Below are positions 1 to 11,698 of a DNA stretch of 64,000 bases, piece by piece. The notes under the pieces are model-generated. The model did no database searches, had not been told where the DNA came from, and was given only the letters and a program-made list of their open reading frames with translations. Location: the NCBI GenBank assembly GCA_029237695.1, contig CM055267.1, forward strand, positions 8,707,043 through 8,771,042, read 5' to 3'. Origin of the DNA: Conchocele bisecta (lineage: Eukaryota; Mollusca; Bivalvia; Lucinida; Thyasiridae). A program made the translations under genes and the position numbers. How positions within the stretch are numbered: the first letter of the stretch is position 1; the number at the start of each line of letters is the position of its first letter.

Positions 1-412
1 CTAAGGTCATTTAAGGCCGGGTCAATTGGTTTAGTACTAAATCCCATATATTACCTGCACAAGCACATGTAAATGTTCAAGTACACATACAAATGGGGGG
101 GGGGGAAAATCCCAAAATCAGAACCAAATAGTTACAATACAAATCTATATGCAACCCTGAAATCAGAATAATCCTGATCTTGTGCCCGGTCCTCGCCAGA
201 CCAGAATCACTTGGCCCCCTCCCAAAAGCAGTAGGATCAGTAATAATCTTACTACTTTTATAATGGGCAATAACTCAATTCAACTCCCAGGTAACCAAAT
301 AGCCAAAGATAAAAACGTACCTGACAACCAAACCAGGCAAATCGTGATTCCTATAAGGAGGAATCCCTACCGTTAATATACGCTGTCGCGTTCGCCCGAC
401 CACCACCCATAA
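1..412 (-). mobile_element. SINE, reverse orientation, cut by window edge
   Basis: Reverse copy of a SINE seen again at 23365, 29110, 32658, 33581, 36166 and 36699. Shared blocks are a head with GGTAATTTAACGATCGGG-like sequence, a core with TTTGGCCCTC, GGGGCCAAGTGACT and CCTGGCACCAGGTCAGG, and a tail with GGCCGTTAAACACCAATAAAC. A poly-G run lies at 97-105. Confidence 0.75.
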
Positions 413-1552
413 TGTGTACATGTGCACAATAAAAATTCATATTAAATTTGAACGCGTTAATTTTTTGGTATTGACCGTGCATTGAAGATAACGGTCTTCG
501 TCACCTGTCACCCATAATGTTAATTGTTGTTGGCGAGTAAATTTCAGCCCAAGGCTAAAAACGTGTGTAACACGAAAGTGTAAACAATAACAAATTAAGT
601 GACATCAATTGGTTCCTGTTTATATATTTCCCTTGAATATGTTCCGTTCTGCTTTAGGTTAGCACATCAACCAAAACGCAGGGAACCAGTCCATTTGTGA
701 CACAAATCACATGACCATAGGGTTTTCTCCGACATCATCAAATCATGTACATTGATGACGTATCAATTTGCGTACTAGTAATGTGATACCGGAAATGTAT
801 TAATAGAACAAGGTATTTGCATGGATCACAAATTTCAGCAGCCAATTCAAAACAATCCATAGTAAGCTCTATTATTTATTTCTGACAAAGGTCGGGAGTC
901 AAAATATGGTTTGAGTTTAACAAAATAGGCACTGACTGGCGATTGGTATTCATTTGTCATCCACGCATAATTAAGTGGCCGCGTAATTGAACGCGCTTGG
1001 CAATTGAGGAGTCCTTGCCTACGGGTATTAGCCATTCATTACCTTTACATTTCACAGGTTAACATCTTGAAATCGAGGTATTCTGAATGTGCAAATCACG
1101 CGAGTCCGTAAGCTGTGACAAATGGTGGACGGGTTGATCAACGGGCGAATTGATTGGTTGCCCAAACTACATAAATCGTGGACGAAAACATTCAATCTGT
1201 CAATTAAAGTTATAACTTTTCTTTGTACATATACCAGCCATCTTTGTATGAAATGCGCGGATTAAAGCTGATTACAATTTAACATACAAAACACGTACGT
1301 ACATATTGCGAGAAACTCGTGACATGCATCTATAGGCCGTTTTGATTTGAGGCCGTCCAGTTTGGGACCGTTTTGACTCGGTTCCGTTGTCGATGCCGTA
1401 AAATAAACGGCGGACATTTCAAAATGACAAACAACAACAAAAATACGGAAATGGTCGCTGAGTTAAGGATTTTAATGTTTTGGGACTGGATTTTTGTGGT
1501 CGCTAGTCGCATTGCAGAGGTGGTCACTTAGTTAAGTTATAGTCGATCAAAA
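413..1552. other. Unassigned non-coding DNA
   Basis: No convincing exon, RNA gene or recognised repeat. Short open frames here have no codon bias or recognisable motif. A GGCCGTTTTGA/GGGACCGTTTTGAC short repeat lies near 1337-1375. Confidence 0.4.
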
Positions 1553-1740
1553 ATAAACTGGGTGGAAGGTGGAGAAAGAAATACTAATTTTTTTGCAAAT
1601 TTGGAAAAAAGAACATAACAAACAAAGAAGAAATCTTGGTCAAAGAAAAACGATATTATGAAAATCTGTACAAGGAAAAAGATTGTCTGGATTCAAATAT
1701 AGACTTTTTACCATACGATTATAGTAATAAACTCAACTAG
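1553..1740 (+). pseudogene. LINE ORF2 linker fragment
   Basis: Reads NKWVEGGERNTNFFANLEKR and, after a one-base frameshift, KEEILVKEKRYYENLYKEK. The WxExGExNTxxFxNLEKR motif precedes the RT in L1-type ORF2. Sequence similarity stops at about 1740, where the satellite block begins. Confidence 0.75.
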
Positions 1741-3385
1741 AAAAAGTCGATGGCGCGCCATTGCAATATACCCACTTTCCCCAAATGCTAAGTCTGAAAG
1801 GGGGAGGTAATCCATGATGGAGGGTCGGATAAAAAATCCGAATTCACTTTGCGCATCAGCACATCAAAACGAAGCTACGAACCAAATATCAGACGCGTAG
1901 GTATTAAGGTGAAAAATTATTTTCGAGTTTACAAGGAAAAAATATGGGAAATTTCTGACGTGCGAAAGGGGAGATAATCCATGATGGAGGGTCGGATGAA
2001 AAATCCGAATTCACTTTGCGCATGTGCACATGATAACGAAGCTACATAGCAAATATGAGGCGCGTAGGTATGAAGGTGAAAAAGTTTTTCGAGTTACAAG
2101 GAAAAAATGGGAAATTCTGAGTCGGAAAGGGGGAGGTAATCGATGATGGAGGGTCGGATCAAAAATGGGAATTCACTTTGCGCATGTGCACATGATAACG
2201 AAGCTACATAGCAAATATGAGGCGCGTAGGTATGAAGGTGAAAAAGTTTTTCGAGTTAAAAGGAAAAAATGGGAAATTCTGAGTCCAAAAGGGGGAGATA
2301 ATCCATGATGGAGGGTCGGATCAAAAATCCGAATTCACTTTGCGCATCTGCACATGATAACGAAGCTACATAGCAAATATGAGGCGCGTAGGTATGAAGG
2401 TGAAAAAGTTTTTCGAGTTACAAGGAAAAAATGGGAAATTGTGAGTCCGAAAGGGGGAGATAATCCATGATGGAGGGTTGTCCGGTATCAAAATAATCCG
2501 AATTCACATTTGTGCGCATCTGCACATGATAACGAAGCTACATCGCAAATATGAGAGCGCGTAGGATTATGAACAGGTGAAAAAAGTTTTTTTCGAGTTA
2601 CAAGGAAAAAAAATGGGAAAATTCTGAGTCCTGAAAAGGGGGAGAAATAATCCATGATGGCGGGGTCGGATCAAAAATCCCGAATTCACTTTGCGCATAC
2701 TGCACATGATAACCGAAGCTACATAGCAAATATGAGGTACCGCGTAGGTATGAAGGTGAAAAAAGTTTTTCGAGTTGCAAGGAAAAAAATAAAATGGGAA
2801 ATTCTGGAGTCCGAAAACAAAGGGGTGGAGATAATCCATGATGGAGGGTCGGATCAAAAATCCGAATTCACTTTGCGGCCATCTGCACATTGATAACGAA
2901 GCTACAATAGCAAATTATGGGTGGCCGTAGGTATGAAGGTGAAAAAGTTTTTCGAGTTGCAAGGAAAAAATATGGGAAATTCTGAGTCCGAATGGGGGAG
3001 ATAATCCAATGAATGGAGGGTCGGATCAAAAATCTGAATTCACTTTGCGCATCTGCACATGATAACGAAGCTACATAGCAAATATGAGGCGCGTAGGTAT
3101 GAAGGTGAAAAAGTTTTTCGAGTTACAAGGAAAAATGGGAAATTCTGAGTCCGAAAGGGGGAGATAATCCATGATGGAGGGTCGGATCAAAAATCCGAAT
3201 TCACTTTGCGCATCTGCACATGATAACGAAGCTACATACCAAATATGAGGCGCGTAGGTATGAAGGTGAAAAAGTTTTTCGAGTTACAAGAAACGTGACG
3301 GACGTACGGACGGACGGACGGACGGACGGACACCCGTGACGAAAACAATATACCCATATTTTTTTTTCCTAAAAAATTGGGTATA
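1741..3385 (+). repeat. Satellite block: ~9 copies of a 162-bp unit with GACG microsatellite tail
   Basis: Successive units share GGGGGAGATAATCCATGATG, GGGTCGGATCAAAAATCCG, AACGAAGCTACATAGC and AAAAAGTTTTTCGAGTT. Unit starts near 1807, 1970, 2134, 2297, 2459, 2641, 2828, 2997 and 3163 give a ~162-bp period; units at 2480-2900 have scattered 1-3-base insertions. It ends in (GGAC)n at 3299-3330 and an ATATACCCATATTTTTT end, matching a shorter ATATACCC near 1768. The whole block sits inside the LINE and behaves as one inserted element. Confidence 0.85.
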
Positions 3386-3537
3386 ATAATGAAGAGAAGC
3401 TTAGTTTGAGAGGTTATTATCAGAAGGTGAGTTTTTCAATGCTTTAAAGGAAATGAATAATAATAAAAGTCCAGGTTCAGATGGAATTAATGTTGAATTT
3501 TATAAACATTTTTGGAATGAAATAAAATTGTGTCTAG
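3386..3537 (+). pseudogene. LINE RT fragment (SPGSDGIN motif)
   Basis: After a frameshift this reads EMNNNKSPGSDGINVEFYKH and FWNEIKL, the conserved N-terminal RT motif (K-SPG-DG-) of L1-like elements. Left border is the satellite block, right border the element at 3538. Confidence 0.8.
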
Positions 3538-4067
3538 TTGCATCCCTTAAAGCCCCTATACGGCTCAAGTTGCCAAATTTGGCCTCCTATTGGGTTTTTC
3601 CACACATAAATCCAACAGGTTTCTATTTACACACACCTTGAAACTGTTTGCATTCATTTTGGTACAAAAATTAGTTTGTAGTCGATGAAAATATCAATAT
3701 TTGTTGATAAACAAACAGCAGGTGCGTGTTTCAAAGCCCGATCGATTTTCTGATAGACGCTTGGGTCAGCTCCTCAACTCCCCGATTCGCGGCCGATGAA
3801 TTCTGATAGCCGGAGTTTATCAACTCGCTTCCGAAATGAAATGAAATGAAATTGTCAATATTGACATTTTGCACTGAGTGGTACACAAAACAAGTTTTTG
3901 TTGTCTTCACATTGCGATTAAGATATAAATCTCAAGACTTCAGATGTATCTATTAGGCGGTATATGTTAGTTTTGTGTACTAAATCAGTTGCCAAACATG
4001 TTTTTGTGTTTGAAAAAATCGTAAAATTGTAATCGTTCAGGGCCTTTAATGTATCGTTTGAAAAAAA
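3538..4067. mobile_element. ~0.5-kb insertion inside the LINE
   Basis: Interrupts the LINE between FWNEIKL and LVPKKGK. Its ends are imperfect inverted repeats around CCTTAAAGCCCCT (left) and CAGGGCCTTTAATG (right). No coding capacity. An AATGAAATGAAATG run lies at 3832-3851. Confidence 0.55.
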
Positions 4068-4560
4068 AAAAGTATTATAAACCTAGTTCCAAAGAAAGGG
4101 AAAGACACAACTAATCTCTCTAATCTCTCTAATCTCTCTAATTGGCGACCGATAAGTTTATTAAATGTTGACTATAAAATTGCAGCCAAGGCAATTGCAA
4201 ATCGAATTAAAAACATATTAAATACTTTAATAGATCCATCTCAAACTGGTTTCATTGAAGGTAGATATATAGGGGAAAATATAAGGCTATTATTTGAAAC
4301 TATTGATCACGTAAATGAAAAAGATATTCATGGTCTCTTGTTTTTTGCTGATTTTGAAAAGGCGTTTGATAGTATAAGTCATGAATATATACAAAAAATA
4401 TTAACATTCCTAAATTTTGGACCCCATATTATGAAATACATGTAGATTGAATTATTTTATAACAATATATCCATTTATTTAACAAATAATGGATATCTTT
4501 CCGAGTTTTTTAGTCTAGGAAGAGGAGTCTGACAAGGCTGTCCATTATCCACATACTTAT
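4068..4560 (+). pseudogene. LINE RT fragment with motif A
   Basis: Reads LVPKKGKDTT, a small in-frame triplication of CTCTCTAAT at 4113-4140, then NWRPISLLNVDYKIAAKA, and FADFEKAFDSISHEYIQK (motif A with both catalytic-region acidic residues). QGCPLS of motif B is preceded by an in-frame TGA at 4530-4532 (GV-stop-QGC), so the copy is inactive. Confidence 0.85.
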
Positions 4561-7500
4561 TAGCCAGGTTTTTTGATAAAAAAATCCAGGCTATTGGATT
4601 GACGAAAGCCGGGCGGGCGGGCGGCGGGCGGCGTCCACAATCAATGTTAAGTTTTCGTGTTTGAGTCCATTTCTTTGTTACTGTACCACCTAGGACCGCC
4701 AAACTTTCACAGCTTCATAATCAAGGGGTGCCCACCACATATCACTATCCAACATGTTACTTTTTTAGCTCACCTGAGCAAAGCTCATGTGAGCTATTGT
4801 TATGGCAAAGTGTCCGTCGTCCGTCGTCCGTCCGTCCGTGAACATTTTCAATCATCTTCTTCTCCCGAACTGCTGAGCCGATATTGGTTAAACTTCACAG
4901 GGATGATATATGGGTGATGCCATTTCAGATTTGTTAAAATGGAGGTCATCGACAATCCAAGATGGCCGCCATGGAAAAGTAGGTCAAATTCTTAAAAAAT
5001 CTTCTTCTCACGAACCGCCAGGCCGATTTCGACGATACTTGGTATGAATGATCGATAGTCAGCGCTGTTTCAGATTTGTTCATATGGTGGCCCGTGGGGC
5101 AAAAATGGGCGTCGCCCGAGGGGTCAAATAGGGGTCAAATTTTATTTTTAACCGAATATAGTCATGTAATATATCAAATCGAAGGTATTGACGAGACAAT
5201 CACTCTGGAACATTTTTTGTCTAAATCATATGATTACGTCATCCAAGATGGCCACCGATAGTTCAAATGGTCAGTCTTTTACTAAAGATTTCAAACGTCT
5301 TTTTCTTGTAAACTGCTTGGCCGATATTGGCCAAACTTAACTGTAATGGTCTGTGGTTGAAGCCTGTTCATTTTTGTTAAAATGGAGGTCATCACCAAAT
5401 CCAAGATGGCCGCCGTTGAGAAGTAGGTCAAATTCTTAAAAAATCTTCTTCTCACGAACCGCCAGTCCGATTTCGACGATACTGGGTATGAATGATCGAT
5501 AGTTAGCGCTGTTTCAGATTTGTTCATATGGTGGCCCCTGGGTCAAAAATGGGCGTCGCCCGAGGGGTCAAATAGGGGTAAATTTTATTTTTAACCGAAT
5601 ATAGTCATATAATATATCAAATCGAAGGTATTGACGAGACGATCACTCTGGAGAATTTTTTGTCTAAATCAGATGATTACGTCATCCAAGATGGCCACCG
5701 ATAGTTCAAAAGGTCATTCTTTTATTAAAGATTTCAAACGTATTCTTCTTGTGAACTGCTTGGCCGATATTGGCCAAACTTAACTGTAATGGTCTGTGGG
5801 TGAAGCCTGTCCATTTTTGTTAAAATGGAGGTCATCACCAAATCCAAGATGTCCGCCGTTGAAAAGTAGGTCAAATTGTCAAAAAAATCTTCTGCTCACA
5901 AACCTCCAGGCTGATTTCGACGAAACTTGGTGTGAATGATTGATATTTAACGCAGTTTCAGATTTGTTCATATGGTGGCACCTGGGTCAAAAATGGGCGT
6001 GGCCCGAGGGGTCAACTTGGGGTCAAATTATATTTTTGACCGAATATGGTCATATAATATATCCAATCCAAGGTATCGACGAGACGATCACTCTGGAGCA
6101 TGTTTTGCCAAAATCAGATGATTACGTCATCCAAGATGGCCGCCGACAGTTCAAAAGGTTGTTCTTTTACTAAAGATTTCAAAGGACTTCTTGTGAACTG
6201 CTTGGCCGATATTGACCAAACTTAACTGAAATGGTTTGTTGGTGAAGCCTGTTCATTTTTGTCAAAATGGAGGTCATCACCAAATCCAAGATGTCCGCCG
6301 TTGAAAAGTAGGTCAAATTGTCAAAAAAATCTTCTTCTCACAAACCGCCAGGCCGATTTCGACGAAACTTGGTGTGAATGATTGATATTTAACGCTGTTT
6401 CAGATTTGTTCATATGGTGGCACCTGGGTCAAAAATGGGCGTGGCCCGAGGGGTCAACTAGGGGTCAAATTATATTTTTGACCGAATATGGTCATATAAT
6501 ATATCCAATCCAAGGTATCGACGAGACGATCACTCTGGAGCATGTTTTGCCAAAATCAGATGATTACGTCATCCAAGATGGCCGCCGACAGGTCAAAAGA
6601 TTGTTCTTTTACTAAAGATTTCAAAGGACTTCTTCTTGTGAACTGCTTGGCTGATATTGACCAAACTTAACTGAAATGGTTTGTTGGTGAAGCCTGTTCA
6701 TTTTTGTCAAAATGGAGGTCATCACCAAATTCAAGATGTCCGCCGTTGAAAAGTAGGTCAAATTGTCAAAAAAAATTCTTCTCACAAACCGCCAGGCCGA
6801 TTTCGACGAAACTTTGTATGAATGATCGATAGTTAACGCTGATTCAGATTTGTTCATATGGTGGCACATTCGCAATATATGTTAGATCAGAAGGTACCAA
6901 CAAATTCTGTGGAACATTTGAAGTTGTAAGTGAAGAGTCTGTGAAATCAAGATAACCACTATGGAGGCTTTTAGGTGAGCGATACAGGCCCATTTGGGCC
7001 TCTTGTTTTTTAACTTGACCCATTTTTTCCGCGCAGTCGACTTAGCCATTTTCAATGTTAAGTTTTCGCGTTTACAATGTTAAGTTTTCGTGTTTAAGTC
7101 CATTTCTTTGGTACTGTACCACCTAGGACCACCAAACTTTCACAGCTTCATAATCAAGGGGTGCCCACCACATATCACTATCCAACATGTTACTTTTTTT
7201 GGCCAGGTTTTTTGAGAAAAAAATCCAGGCTATTGGATTGGCAAAAGCCGGGCGGGAGGGCGGGCGGGCGGCGTCCACAATCAATGTTAAGTTTTCGTGT
7301 TTGAGTCCATTTCTTTGTTACTGTACCACCTAGGACCACCAAACTTTCACAGCTTCATAATCAAGGGGTGCCCACCACATATCACTATCCAACATGTTAC
7401 TTTTTTTTTTTTTTTTAACTTGACCCATTTTTTCCACGCAATCGACTTAGCCATTTTCAATGTTAAGTTTTCGCGTTTTCAATGTTAAGTTTTCGTGTTA

Positions 7501-8697
7501 AAGTCCATTTCTTTGGTACTGTACCACCTAGGACCACCAAACATTCACAGCTTCATAATCAAGGGGTGCCCACCACATATCACTATCCAACATGTTACTT
7601 TTTTTTGAACTTGACCCATTTTATCTCTGCAACTGCTTCACCCATTACCTTCATACTTCACATGGGTGTTTATCATCATTGTCGCACCCGCTTGCGGAAA
7701 GCGCGATATCGTCGGCATTTTGGCATACGTCCGTCCGTCCGTCCGTACGTCCGTGTGTCCGGTTAAAGTTTTTTCGTTAAAGTTTTTCCATCTACTATAT
7801 CTATTTTTTTAGTGTCCATGCCTCGCCCCAAGGCGCGACATGCAGGCCACGGCCATCTATTCTACAAAAAGTGGGTATAATTATGTTATCCAAGTATCCA
7901 TTCTTGGAAAAAACCTGACCTTCGTGGCTTTGCCTCGTTTCTTGTTTTTAACTTGACCCATTTTTTCCGCGCAGTCGACTTAGCCATTTTCAATGTTAAG
8001 TTTTCACGTTTACAGTGTTAAGTTTTCGTGTTTAAGTCCAGTTCTTTGGTACTGTACCACCTAGAACCACCAAACTTTCACAGCTTCATAACCAAGGGGT
8101 GCCCACCACATACAACTATCCAACATGTGACCATTTTTTTACCTTCACCTATTATTTCTACATAATTTTCAACGTTAACTTTTTAACGTACGTCTGGTTA
8201 AAGTTTTTTGGTTAAAACTTTTTTGTTATACTATATCTCTGCAACTGCTTCGCCCATTACCTTCAAACTTCACATGGGTGTTTATCATCATCCATATTTT
8301 CATTCTAACCCCCAACCGTGCGGCCCCTGTGCCCAATGTCAAGGTCAAATTACTTTGAATTTTTTTGTTAAAGTTTTTTTGTGTACTATATCTCTGCAAC
8401 TGCTTCACCCATTACCTTGATACTTCACATGGGTGTTTATCATCATTGTCGCACCCGATTGCGGAAAGCGCGATATCGTCGGCATTTTGTCATACGTACG
8501 TCCGTACGTCCGTGTGTCTGTGTGTCCAGTTAAAGTTTTTCCATCTACTATATCTATTTTTTTCGTGTCCATGCCTCGCCCCAAGGCGCGACATGCAGGC
8601 CACGGCCATCTAGTCTACAAAAAGTGGGTATAATTATGTTATCCAAGTGTCTATGCTTGGAAAAAACCTGGCGTTCGTGGCTTTGCCTCGTTTCTTG
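4561..8697. mobile_element. Composite insertion with GCCAGGTTTTTT terminal inverted repeats
   Basis: Starts AGCCAGGTTTTTTGA and ends GGAAAAAACCTGGCG, so the outer ends are inverted repeats. A second start (7201) and a second end (7903-7920) inside show a partly duplicated or self-nested structure. Repeated blocks include CTGTACCACCTAGGACC with CAAGGGGTGCCCACCACAT (near 4680, 7115, 7320, 7520, 8055). Also repeated are GCGGAAAGCGCGATATCGTC with ACGTCCGTCCGTCC (7695-7750, 8460-8520) and CTCTGCAACTGCTTC-CATTACCTT (7625, 8236, 8392). No transposase frame is visible. Confidence 0.7.
4767..7010 (+). mobile_element. AGCTCACCTGAGC element with internal ~442-bp tandem units
   Basis: Begins TTTTTAGCTCACCTGAGC and ends GGTGAGCGATACAGGCCC-ATTTGGGCCTCTTG in a T-run; the surrounding composite's 'CATGTTACTTTTTT / AACTTGACCC' resumes on either side. 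Landmarks TTTCGACGA..TTGGTATGAATGAT recur near 5040, 5483, 5928, 6370 and 6812. Each unit carries two CCAAGATGG/TCCGCC-type motifs and GGGTCAAAAATGGGCGTGGC. No long ORF survives; short frames are repeat by-products. Confidence 0.8.
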
Positions 8698-10402
8698 TTC
8701 ATTATAGCAATAGAACTATTGTCCCACAGTGTCAGGAAAAGTACTTTGATAAAGGGAATAGTTATTAATGAAGAGGAAATAAAAAATACAATGTTCGCAG
8801 ATGATGCCACGTTCTACATGGACGGCTCTAAAGAATCATTAGAAGCACTAATCAATAAAATAGACAATTTCGGAAATATTTCGGGTCTACGCTTAAACTA
8901 TTCAAAGTCAATAATTTTCAGAACAGGTTCAATTAAATATTCTACTACTACATACTGTGATGAAAAACAGTTTTCTTGGACAGCAGACAGGGCTAAAACA
9001 TTTCTCTAACGATACAAACGGAGTCCACAATATAAATTTAATCCCAAAAATAAAGGAATTTCAACAATGTCTGGAAGTATGGAAACATAGAAAGCTTACC
9101 ACTTTAGGAAAGATAACAGTCAATAAGAGTTTTGCATTTCCTAAACTGGTCTTCCCCTTAACTGTCCTAGATAAACCGAGAAAGGAAACCATAAAGGAAA
9201 TAATTAATATCATGTTTGATTTTCTATGGGATTCTAAACCAGACAAAGTTAGTCGGAAAATTATTGTTCAAAGTATTGAAAAGGGTGGACTAAAAATGAT
9301 TGATTTGGAGTCCTTTATTGATGCATTAAAGGCAACATGGGTAAAACGTCTTACTAATTCAAAAACACACGGACAATGGAAAATATTATATTTAAATTTC
9401 ATGAAACGTTTTGGTGGAGTTCATGTTTTTAATGTGATTGATGCAAAACAAATTGCCAAAAGTATATTTTTGACAGAAGTCCTTGAATCATGGGGTAAGC
9501 TTGATTTTATAGACATTCCAGAGAATATTTCAAAACAAATAATATGGAATAATTCAAAGCTAAAAGGGAATGGCTGAATGTTTTTCTATATAGAGTGGTA
9601 TGAACGTGGAATTAAGTATATAGAACAAATATAATATTATAGAAGTAAGTCATTCTTTGAAGTTATAGATATACAGATATAGAACTACACAATATCAGTA
9701 ATAACGATTATTTAAAATATTACAAGATTGTAACAAGCATAAATACAGATTGGAAGAGACAGATAAAAAACGAAGGAATAAATGCAATAAACAAAAACAC
9801 ACCACTAATAGAAATAATTAAATCTACAAAAGAATGTAACAAAATGCTATATACTATGCTTCTTAATCGTCAAACAAATGTCGTTTATAAAGCAAGAACA
9901 AAATGGAACGAAGAATTCGTAGATAAAAATATTAACTGGAAGGTAGTAAACACACATTATTTTCAAAGCACAATAAGTTCTAAACTAAGAAATTTTCAAT
10001 ACAAATTTCTAATGAAAATTGTAGCAACAAATGATTACTTGTACCAATGTAACATAGTAAATTCTAATTTGTGTGACTTCTGTACCATGGCCCAGGAAAC
10101 AAATAAACATCTATTCTGGGAATGCAATAAAAGTCAGCATTTCTGGTTACAAGTGGGTTCCTTGTTAAAGGATCATAATGTTACATGTAACCTAGATTGG
10201 CATTTAATAAATAATATATTCTTAAACCTGTGCAATTTGGAAAATATTTTATATATTCTTGTAAATTAAGGAATACAGAACCAAACTTTTCTGACTTTAA
10301 AAGCTATTTAAAAAAAAAGAAGATATTGAGAGAGCAATAGCTTTAAATAAAAATAAAGTTGCTACACATGAACGAAAGTGGGACGGAATACAACTAGAAT
10401 AA
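8698..10402 (+). pseudogene. LINE RT motif C to C-terminus
   Basis: Resumes FIIAIELLSHSVRKSTLIKG and carries motif C FADDATFYMDGSKESLEALI. After a frameshift near 8960 it continues through the thumb (LTVLDKPRKETIKEIINI) and KGGLKMIDLESFIDALKATW. The C-terminal NLCDFCTMAQETNKHLFWEC is a Cys/His cluster typical of L1/Tx1 C-termini, and the last codons end WDGIQLE-stop at 10400. Several frameshifts separate the frames at 8647-9009, 8957-9577 and 9844-10269. Confidence 0.85.
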
Positions 10403-10442
10403 CTACATTATGTACATATAATGCTCTTGTTTCATTTACCTG

Positions 10443-10515
10443 GGTACCATTTCACTAAACTTCATACAAATAAGAAATGTATAAGTGCAAAATTGAAATT
10501 TACAATAACATTTAC
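10443..10515 (+). mobile_element. Half copy of GGGCCGTTTCACT-type MITE
   Basis: CATTTCACTAAACTTCATAC...AAGTGCAAAATT...TTTACAATAACA matches the left arm of the hairpin family at 27171-28441; no right arm follows. Confidence 0.5.
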
Positions 10516-10686
10516 TCTGAGATCAGATGTCGACAAATCGTTGGTCACATGTAATGATATCTACATGTAGGTGTAAAATGGTAGCATTACGGAACCACAT
10601 TGATTGGAGAATGAAATTCATGAAAATCTTTTTGTATCATACAAAGTTTAGTGCAATGGACCCTGATGTTGTGTCTGTACCTGCAG

Positions 10687-10737
10687 GTGCCTCCTGTGAA
10701 GCCGGCTGTAAGGCCAACACCAGTGAAGGCGGCAGTG
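10687..10737 (+). CDS. POLDIP3: POLDIP3 exon: proline/valine/lysine linker
   Basis: A 51-nt exon, phase 0 at both ends, preceded by tgtacctgcag and followed by gtaagt. It reads VPPVKPAVRPTPVKAAV, a low-complexity linker that would precede the RRM. The assignment rests on the strong splice signals and on reading straight into the next exon in frame; the peptide itself is not diagnostic. A 65-nt near-perfect palindrome starts 58 nt downstream of its donor. Confidence 0.68.
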
Positions 10738-10795
10738 GTAAGTTCATACACCATATTGTAGTGTTTCAACCACAGTATTGTAGCCGCGCTAGTAT

Positions 10796-10860
10796 ATTTG
10801 GATACAATTTCTTTTGGGAAACCCCCCTAGGGGGTTTCCCAAAAGAAATTGTATCCAAAT
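10796..10860. repeat. 65-nt near-perfect palindrome
   Basis: Arms ATTTGGATACAATTTC... and ...GAAATTGTATCCAAAT meet at CCCCCCTAGGGGG. It lies in the POLDIP3 intron, 58 nt after an exon donor, and would fold into a 31-bp stem. Confidence 0.9.
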
Positions 10861-10924
10861 GTCTCCCATGCCCGAACTTGGTCATGCTACATGTATGCTT
10901 CCCCAAAAAAAGTGTATGAAAGTT

Positions 10925-11330
10925 ATTATTCTTTGTTACATTTTTGTCTCGTACATGTATGTCCAAATGTTGAATACCTCCTGATCCGTTAGTTGAATCC
11001 ATAGCAAACAGTGAAACTTCATCAATAGCTTCCTGACATTGATAAGTATCCATCCAGTGTCATTCCGGTGACCTTGACCATCATCTTGGTTACTTTTGTG
11101 TCAATAATTTTGGCTGTACATCCAAATGTTGAATATCTCCTGGTCTGTTAGTCGGATCATTACCAAAATTTACAAATAGCTTCCCCACTTTGATGGCTAT
11201 CCACCCAGTGTCATTTGTGTGGTGACTGTGACCTTCATATCAATAATTTTGGACTTCCTTATATTGTGACCTTGGTGACCTTGATCTTCGTGGTGATCGC
11301 CTTGCTTTATTACGTTATTACAATTGTCTT
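10925..11330 (+). repeat. Tandem repeat with CATCCAGTGTCATTCCGGTGACC motifs
   Basis: Two degenerate ~150-bp units share TCCAAATGTTGAATA-CTCCTG, GTTAGT-GAATC, TATCCA-CCAGTGTCATT and TCAATAATTTTGGA. The same family occurs in reverse at 58640-59110 in an MRTF intron. Confidence 0.6.
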
Positions 11331-11421
11331 CGACGCCATTAAAGCATTATGACTTCATTCACTGGCTCCTTCATTTACAGTAACCTTTCCCGAAGATAAA
11401 CACATTAAAATTTTAAAAAAG

Positions 11422-11656
11422 TTAACCCTTAGACCGCTATCTTATTTTTTTTGTCGTCTGCTGTTTATTTTCTATTTTCCATTTTTATCATCAAAAACAT
11501 GCTTTAACAGCACTTTAGAATAATTTACAACATGGTTTGACAGCACTTCAGAATCGATTCTGAAGTGCTGTCAAACCATGTTTTTATTGAGAAATGAGGC
11601 AAGATATAAAAGCAACAGCAGACGACAATTGTTGTGAGTAGCGGTCTACGGGTTAA
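11422..11656. mobile_element. TTAA-type hairpin MITE (family A), full copy
   Basis: Family definition: ends TTAACCCTTAGA and TCTAAGGGTTAA, subterminal GTCGTCTGCTGTT, central stem with GACAGCACTTCAGAATC against its complement. TTAA at both ends and an adjacent CCCT recall piggyBac ends, so it may be a non-autonomous piggyBac-like element. This copy ends 42 nt before a POLDIP3 exon. Confidence 0.85.
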
Positions 11657-11698
11657 GATCTGGAGATATATGGTTGTCATTCAACAAGTATTTTCAAG

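Larger units (their letters stand above)
1553..10402 (+). mobile_element. L1/Tx1-like LINE, 5'-truncated and split by three nested insertions
   Basis: Four collinear pieces (1553-1740, 3386-3537, 4068-4560, 8698-10402) translate to successive parts of one non-LTR retrotransposon ORF2. They cover the linker before the RT (WVEGGERNTNFFANLEKR), SPGSDGINVEFYKHFW, NWRPISLLN, motif A (FADFEKAFD), QGCPLS, motif C (FADDATFY), thumb and C-terminal regions. The endonuclease and ORF1 are absent. Interruptions at 1741-3385, 3538-4067 and 4561-8697 are later insertions. The piece order and clade are inferred from motif similarity. Confidence 0.85.

Noticed and set aside
1790..3290. Regularly spaced repeats considered as a CRISPR array
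   Set aside because: The whole 162-bp unit is conserved with no unique spacers, and the context is animal nuclear DNA.
10527..10919. 130-codon frame overlapping a POLDIP3 exon in another frame
   Set aside because: It runs through the exon, its donor site and the palindrome; the splice-consistent reading gives the VPPVKPAV peptide instead.
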